Source: Verrucomicrobiota bacterium
Lineage (GTDB): Bacteria > Verrucomicrobiota > Verrucomicrobiia > JADLBR01
Direction of reading: 5' to 3'
NCBI GenBank assembly: GCA_029560585.1
Contig: JAKQKQ010000093.1
Span: 1-64,000, forward strand
DNA: 64,000 nt
The first letter of the stretch is position 1. Each line of letters begins with the position of its first letter. The position numbers and the translations under genes are program-made. The notes under the pieces were generated by a model that searched no databases, was not told the origin of the DNA, and saw only the letters and a list, made by a program, of their open reading frames with translations. Of this stretch, positions 57,801 to 64,000 are shown in pieces.

Positions 57801-60800
57801 CGAGTCGGGCCTGGCCCGGCTGCAGAGGGAGTTGTCCATCGTCGCGCACGTCCGCGGCGAGGGCGCCGTATGGGGCATCGAGTTCGCCGCTCTCAACGGA
57901 CACCCGGCATCCGAGGTCGCGAACGCATGCGTCGAGGCCTGCTACCTCGGGGACGCCGAGGGCTTCGCCATCCACCTCCTCGGCCCGCTGGCCGGAAAGG
58001 TGGTTCGCGTCAGCCCGCCGCTCGTCATGCCACTCGACGACGCGCGGCAGTACATGGACGCCATGTTTGGAATCCTCTCGTCCGTGTGCAAACGCCTGGC
58101 GGCATGATCCCGCCGCCGGGACGGAAATCATGTCCGCCGGGATCCCGAGGCATCGCCGGGAGGACCCCCGATCCCGCGGCCCCAGCGTAGCGCGGGGGCG
58201 CCGGGCCCGCCATCCCCCTGCGCAGCGACCACCGGCAATGATCTGGCCAAGGGACGATCTCGCACAGCGGACCCGGTGTGCTAGCATCAAGCCCTGCCTA
58301 TGAAGAGAAAACCGAGAATCGGAATCATCGGCGCGGGGCCCGGCGGACTGGCTGCGGCAATGCTGCTGGCAAGGCGAGGCCTGGACGTGACCATGCTTGA
58401 ACGCGCCGACCGCGAGGGCGGCCGCAATGGCTGGCTGAAACAAAGCGGCTACACCTTCGACATCGGACCGACCTTCTTCATGATGCCCTTTGTCCTAGAG
58501 GAGATATTTGAGGAATGTGGCAGGCGACTTTCCGACTGCGTCGACCTCCGCCCCCTCGAACCTTTCTACCATCTGACCCACGCCGACGGCACGGTCTTTA
58601 CTCCCTCGGGCGTGCCAGAGAGGATGCGCGAGGCTATCGGCCGCATTCATCCGCCCGATGCCGCCGGATATGATCGCTATCGGCCCTACCACGAGGCCAA
58701 GACACAAGCCATCCTGCCCTGCTTGAGTCAGCCTTACGACCGCCTCTACCACGTCCTCAAGAAGCCGCTCCTCAAGGCCATTCCCCATCTGAGCCTGACC
58801 AGAACCGTGTGGGAGGAACTCGGCCTGTTCTTTGCCGACAACAGGGTGAAAATCGGATTCACGTTTCAATCCAAGTATCTGGGCATGTCGCCGTATGCCT
58901 GCCCCGGCTTGTTCAGCATCCTGGCCTATACCGAACAAAAATGGGGCATCTTCCACCCCATCGGCGGGTGCAATGCCCTCTCCCTGGCCATGGGAAAGCT
59001 GGCCCGGGAGTTGGGCGCCGCCATCCACCTGAACACCGATGTCAAGGAGATCGTCATCGAGAATCGTCGGGCCCGTGGGGTGTTGCTGGCCAACGGGGAA
59101 CGGGCCGACTTCGACGAAATTATCATGAATGCCGACTTCGCCTGGGGGATGAGGCATCTGATCCCCAACGCATTGCGCCGAAAATACACGGACGAAAATC
59201 TGGACCGCAAGCGTTACTCCTGCTCCACATTCATGATGTATCTCGGTGTCGACCGCCGTTATGACCATCTCGCCCATCACAATATCTACATCTCCGGCGA
59301 CTACCGCGGGAACCTGGAGGACATCGAAACCAGAGGCCACCTGAGTGAAGACCCGTCCTTCTATGTCCAGAACGCCTCGGTCACGGACGCCTCCCTCGCA
59401 CCCGCCGGCCATTCAACGATCTACGTGCTGGTGCCCGTCCCCAACGGGCAGAAGTCCCTTGACTGGAGCACGGTCAAAGGACCGTTCCGCGAACGGATCC
59501 TAAACAAGCTCAGGACCCGGGCCGGCATGGCGGACATCGAGAACCACATACGCTTCGAGCGCGTGATCACCCCCGATGACTGGCAATCGGACATGCGGGT
59601 AGGTTACGGCGCCGTTTTCAATCTCGGGCACAACGTGACCCAGATGCTGATGTTCCGGCCCCACAACCGCTTCGAAGAATTCCAGAACATGTGGCTGGTG
59701 GGTGGAGGCACCCACCCAGGATCCGGCCTCCCCACCATCTACGAATCCGGAAAAATCACGGCCGCGGGCATATGCCGCAAGCATGGCATCCCCTGGAAAG
59801 ACAGCGGCCGAATGCCGTAGCCACGGGCGCGCGCAAACCCTCCCCTCGCTCACGCCCCCGCGGCGGCTGACCGGAGCCTCGCGGGATCGGATGATCCGAC
59901 CCTGAGTCCTTTACATACGCCTTACAATTTTCCGCCCACCCACAAATCAAACCTTCACATTCAAAGGATAAGGTTATGCCAGAATCCCTATGAGAGCCTG
60001 TCCACACACGCGCCCACTCGGCCCACTGGTGCTGGCAATGTTGATCGGCGAACTGCCCGCCGCACCGCCCTACGCCATCGTCGATACCGGGCAGATCCGC
60101 TGCTATGACAATCAGGGTGAAATCGCCCCGCCGAAAGCTGGGGATCCCTTCTACGGACAAGACGCACAGTTCCAGGGCCACGCGGCGAACTATACCCCCA
60201 GCGCCGATGGCCTGACGGTTCACGACAAGATTACCGACCTGACCTGGCAGCGCAGCCCGGATACCGATGGCAACGGCCGGCTGGACCTAAATGACAAGCT
60301 GACGTGGACACAGGCCCAGGACCTGCCCAAAAAACTCAACGCGGAAAAATTCGGAGGGTTCGACGATTGGCGCCTGCCGTCGATCAAAGAGCTCTATTCC
60401 CTTTTCGACGGTCGAGGCACGGATCCCAGCGGGTATTCGGGCGCGGATACCTCAGGCCTGACCCCTTACATCGACACCAATTTCTTTCACTTCGCCTACG
60501 GCGATATGGCCGCAGGGGAGCGCATAATCGATTCCCAGTACGCCTCGGGCACCAAGTACGTCGGCAAGTCCGCCCGCGGCTTCGACAAACTCTTCGGCGT
60601 CAATTTCGCAGATGGCCGGATCAAGGGCTACGATCTGCAAATGCCGGGCGGTTTGGAGAAGGCGTTCTTCGTGCAATGTGTGCGCGGCAATCGGGATTAC
60701 GGCAAAAATGATTTCCAGGACAATGGCGACCAGACAATCACGGATAGGGCCACGGGCCTCACGTGGTCCAAGGCCGACAGCGGAAAGGGCATGGACTGGC

Positions 60801-63800
60801 AGGCGGCACTGGAGTGGGTGCAAACAAAGAACGCCGCGCGCTATCTCGGCCACGATGACTGGCGACTCCCGGATGCGAAGGAACTGCAGAGCATCGTCGA
60901 TTATTCGCGGTCCCCCGACACGAGCCATTCGGCCGCCATCGATCCTCTGTTTTACTGCACCCAGATCACCAACGAGATCGGCCAGGTTGACTACCCCTGC
61001 CATTGGACTGGGACAACCCACGGAGGTTTCATCGGCAATGGGGCGGCGATGTATATCGCCTTCGGTCGCGCGGCGGGTTGGCTATCGGCGCGCGCCCTGA
61101 CCGGTGGGGCACCTGGCCGACATGGGCCACCGGCCAAAGGCCCCCCGACAACCAAGTCCGACGCGTATCGCTTCGCGGACGTCCACGGCGCCGGCGCCCA
61201 GCGCAGCGATCCCAAGTCAGGCGACCCTGCGATGTTCCCGCATGGCCGCGGACCCCAAGGCGACGTCATCCGCATCTTCAACTACGTCCGCCTCGTGCGC
61301 GGCGGCGATGTCACCCGTCGCACGGATACAGCGCAGATCGCGCCGGCGCCACAGGCGCAGGCGATGTCACCAGCAGCCCAAGGTCCTCCAGGCGGCCCGG
61401 CCATGTTGGGGCCACATCCTCCGATCCCACCCATCGTCACGGCGCTCGATTCGAATGGCGATGGCACCATCTCGGCTGGAGAGATCGCCGGGGCAACCTC
61501 CGCGTTGAAGAAACTCGACAGGAACGGCGACCGAAAGCTGACCCCAGACGAATATCTCCCGCCACGCCCCGGGCGATAGCTTGCACACGTCAGGATTCCG
61601 CGCGGGACACGGTCAAGGGCGCCCGGGCGAGTTTCCACAGTGGCCAGGGCTGGCCGTTGGTCGCGTCAGACGAGGATGAGCGCGACGGAGGCCACCATGA
61701 GGGCAGCGCCAATGAAACGTCGGGCCAAGACCGCTGGTCCGACTTCGCCCTCGGTGGTCCGAAATTGGCGCCCCGCGAACCAGATCAGCACGATGCTCCA
61801 AACACCCCGCAAATTGTAAACGATGTTTGAACCCGCCGCATCGCGGAAGTAACCGATCGCCGCATACATGCAAAAACCTTGCAGGCAGAGAAACACCACG
61901 CCCATGGCCAACCACGGCAAGGCATCCCGGGGCATCTCGCGCAATGGCCGATGAAAGAATGGCATCAGGCCGAAGGAAAACAGCCCACACAAAAGATAGA
62001 GCTTTGCCCCGAACACGAAGAAACCGGCATCGCGACACCAGCGCTGGATGACGACATCGCACAGGGCGAAGGACAAGGCCGCGGCCCCGGAAAACAACAC
62101 GGTCCTCAGGATGCGGCGCCTGTCGTGCGGCGGCCCCCACTGAAGCATGGCGATCGCCACGGTCGTCAGCAGCGCCGCGAACCACACGTCCCACCCGAAA
62201 CCTTGGTGGAATAGCAGCACCGACAATACCACCACCCCAAGGACCTTGGTGCCCATCATCGGTGCCACCACCGACACGTCACCGCGCTCGATCGCCCAAA
62301 AGGCCAACAATTGCCCCGCGAAAAGAGCGGCCGATGCCGCCACGGCCGGCCCCCACCCACCCCAGTACGGGCCATCCGGCCAAACGAAAGCCATCGGAAC
62401 GAAAACCAGGCAACTCAGCCAATTTGCGACGAATGCCGAACGCCATGGCCCGACGCCCAGATCAAGCGCGCGCTTCAGCCAAAACTGCGAGACCGTGTAA
62501 AGGATCCCCGCGGCACACGGCAGCAGCAAGTAGGCCTTCGCGAGCATCGCTTCCCTATGGCGAGATCACGCCCATATGCAAGGATCCCCATGAGTGGCCC
62601 GCCCCGACCGTCGGCCCCTGGGCGCTATCGGCGAATCAGTTTCACCTCCCACGGCGCAAACGATATGGACCTTGGCCCTTCGCTCCACCGGAGGATCACC
62701 GTCCGAGGTGAGTTGGAAGCGTTGACCGCAATGGCCGCCTCGCTTCCGTCGCTCGCGCGGAAGGCGCCAACCTTCATCTCCGCGGCCGGTTCGACGACGG
62801 GCGGCGGCACCGCCATTCCAAATTCCAGATACGGACGACCCTCGCCGTGATAAAGTTTCACCCATTGGCTATACAGATCGTGCTGCGGCGGCAGACCCTC
62901 ACGGACAATCGGGCGAGCCACGCCGTTTGCGCCCACCTCGGCAATCTGAAAGTCATCGACCCAGACCCGGCACGGCCCTTCGACATGTATCATCACGCGC
63001 AACGTCTCCGCCCCTTCGCCCGGCACTGCGACATCGGCCGAGACCGCCCGCCATTCTCCCGGCGCGGGAAACGGCAGCTTCCAGAAACCGCGGCCAACCA
63101 ACCCCTTCCCCAGTGCCGCGATGTTTATGGCACCCGATTTTCCCAAACGTTCGACGCGGCACCATGCGGACAATCGATACTTCCCTCCGGGGAGGAGACC
63201 CGCCGGACCCACCGGAAGATTGCGCGACACCTGCGTGATCTCCCCCGCCGTGCCGCTCTCGATCCTGAGGCTGCTCGTGCCGGAATGCCGCGCGGCATCA
63301 TCGCGATGCGGCACCCCGAGGTACTTCTTTCCCTGCCAGCCATCCACGCGATCCCATGAGAGAGGCACGTCGCCCAACCATTCCTCGAATCCGCCATTGA
63401 TCGGGAACTCGTGGGGCTCCACCGGCCACTGCGGCACCAGGTGCGGCATCTGTCCCGTCACGATGCAGTGCGCCGTCATACCGCGGTCCGGCGCGTGCGG
63501 GTTGCTCTGAAACAGCGGGACAAACTCGTGGTAGAGATAGCCGAACACGGACTCCGGCCGATGGTCCGGATGCTGCGACCTCGTGACCACCTCGTAGTCC
63601 CGATAGTCCTGAATGCCCACCTCCTGGAGGAACAACTCCTGCGGTTCCTCAAAGCCGAGCACCATGTTGACGCCCACAGCACGGCAGGCCGCGAGCATCT
63701 CCGACATCTGTTTGTGCGCGGCCTCGATATCCCAGATCCCAATGCCCGGCGGATGACCGTGCCCCGTCGCACGACAATCGCCCCCGCCGCGCATCCCCGC

Positions 63801-64000
63801 GCCCACCACCTGATCGATCTGAAATAGCTCGCCACCGCGCTTCGCGAGCCCCACCGACACGCCACTGAACCAGTCGCGCGACCACTTGTCGCCACGGCAA
63901 AGCGTCGCCGCCTCGCCACCGCGGTACCATGGCGGATTGGTGAGCATCACCTTGCCATCCTTGCCTACCATCGCGTGCGGCTTCGCATCGCGCTCAAATC

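Overview
This 64 kb window is high-GC bacterial chromosome. Its gene content points to the PVC group, most likely Verrucomicrobiota or Kiritimatiellota: two PEP-CTERM proteins with autotransporter-type beta-strand repeats, a sulfatase, GH28/GH29/GH36-type glycosidases, a sialate O-acetylesterase, Tat-exported Gfo/Idh/MocA and lactonase-like proteins, a DUF4159 protein beside ExbB/ExbD, and many intergenic palindromes. This is a judgement from protein families; no rRNA is present to settle it.

Layout. (1) 0.1-6.8 kb, minus strand: one envelope operon of TPR protein, ExbB-type channel, two ExbD-type proteins, a DUF4159 protein with a TonB-like N-terminus, a secreted FG-GAP propeller protein and two small bitopic membrane proteins. 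(2) 6.8-10.9 kb: housekeeping genes, namely a PpiD/SurA-like folding factor (frameshifted as read), the tRNA threonylcarbamoyladenosine enzyme TsaC/Sua5, tRNA-Ser(UGA), rpoZ and smpB. (3) 11-16.5 kb: a GT2 glycosyltransferase, an exported aldo/keto-reductase-like protein, an SDR/SRPBCC fusion, a lipoprotein and a truncated REP-associated transposase. (4) 16.5-38.6 kb: a carbohydrate-degradation island with sulfatase, lactonase-like propeller, ceramidase-like hydrolase, GH-like proteins, fucosidase, alpha-galactosidase, acetylesterase and GH28-like enzyme, flanked and interrupted by two PEP-CTERM proteins. Its only local regulator, of XylR type, is broken. (5) 38.6-42.4 kb: gnd, a kdgK-like kinase and a DMT exporter. 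(6) 42.8-54.4 kb: a Tat-exported oxidoreductase with a HEAT-repeat partner, a GT39-like membrane protein, a GH43-like propeller, a sulfatase pseudogene and two tandem delta-60-repeat giant paralogues. (7) 54.6-64 kb: a GntR regulator divergent from an oxidoreductase/aminotransferase pair across a perfect 18-bp operator, then a CrtI-type desaturase, a DUF1566/EF-hand protein, another DMT transporter and a partial secreted protein.

The most unusual signal lies between the genes. Several repeat families start exactly at the stop codons of unrelated genes (TGACCTGAAACTTC at three genes; TAGNTCGAARAYTC at three others) and carry different palindromic cargoes. One such repeat is interrupted by a 116-bp element with 18-bp perfect terminal inverted repeats and an 11-bp target duplication, and the matching empty site is present 46 kb away. 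A truncated RAYT-type transposase is present, and several genes are decayed (XylR regulator, sulfatase, a glycosidase C-terminus, an orphan GH28 leader). Together these suggest a region being remodelled by small non-autonomous elements.
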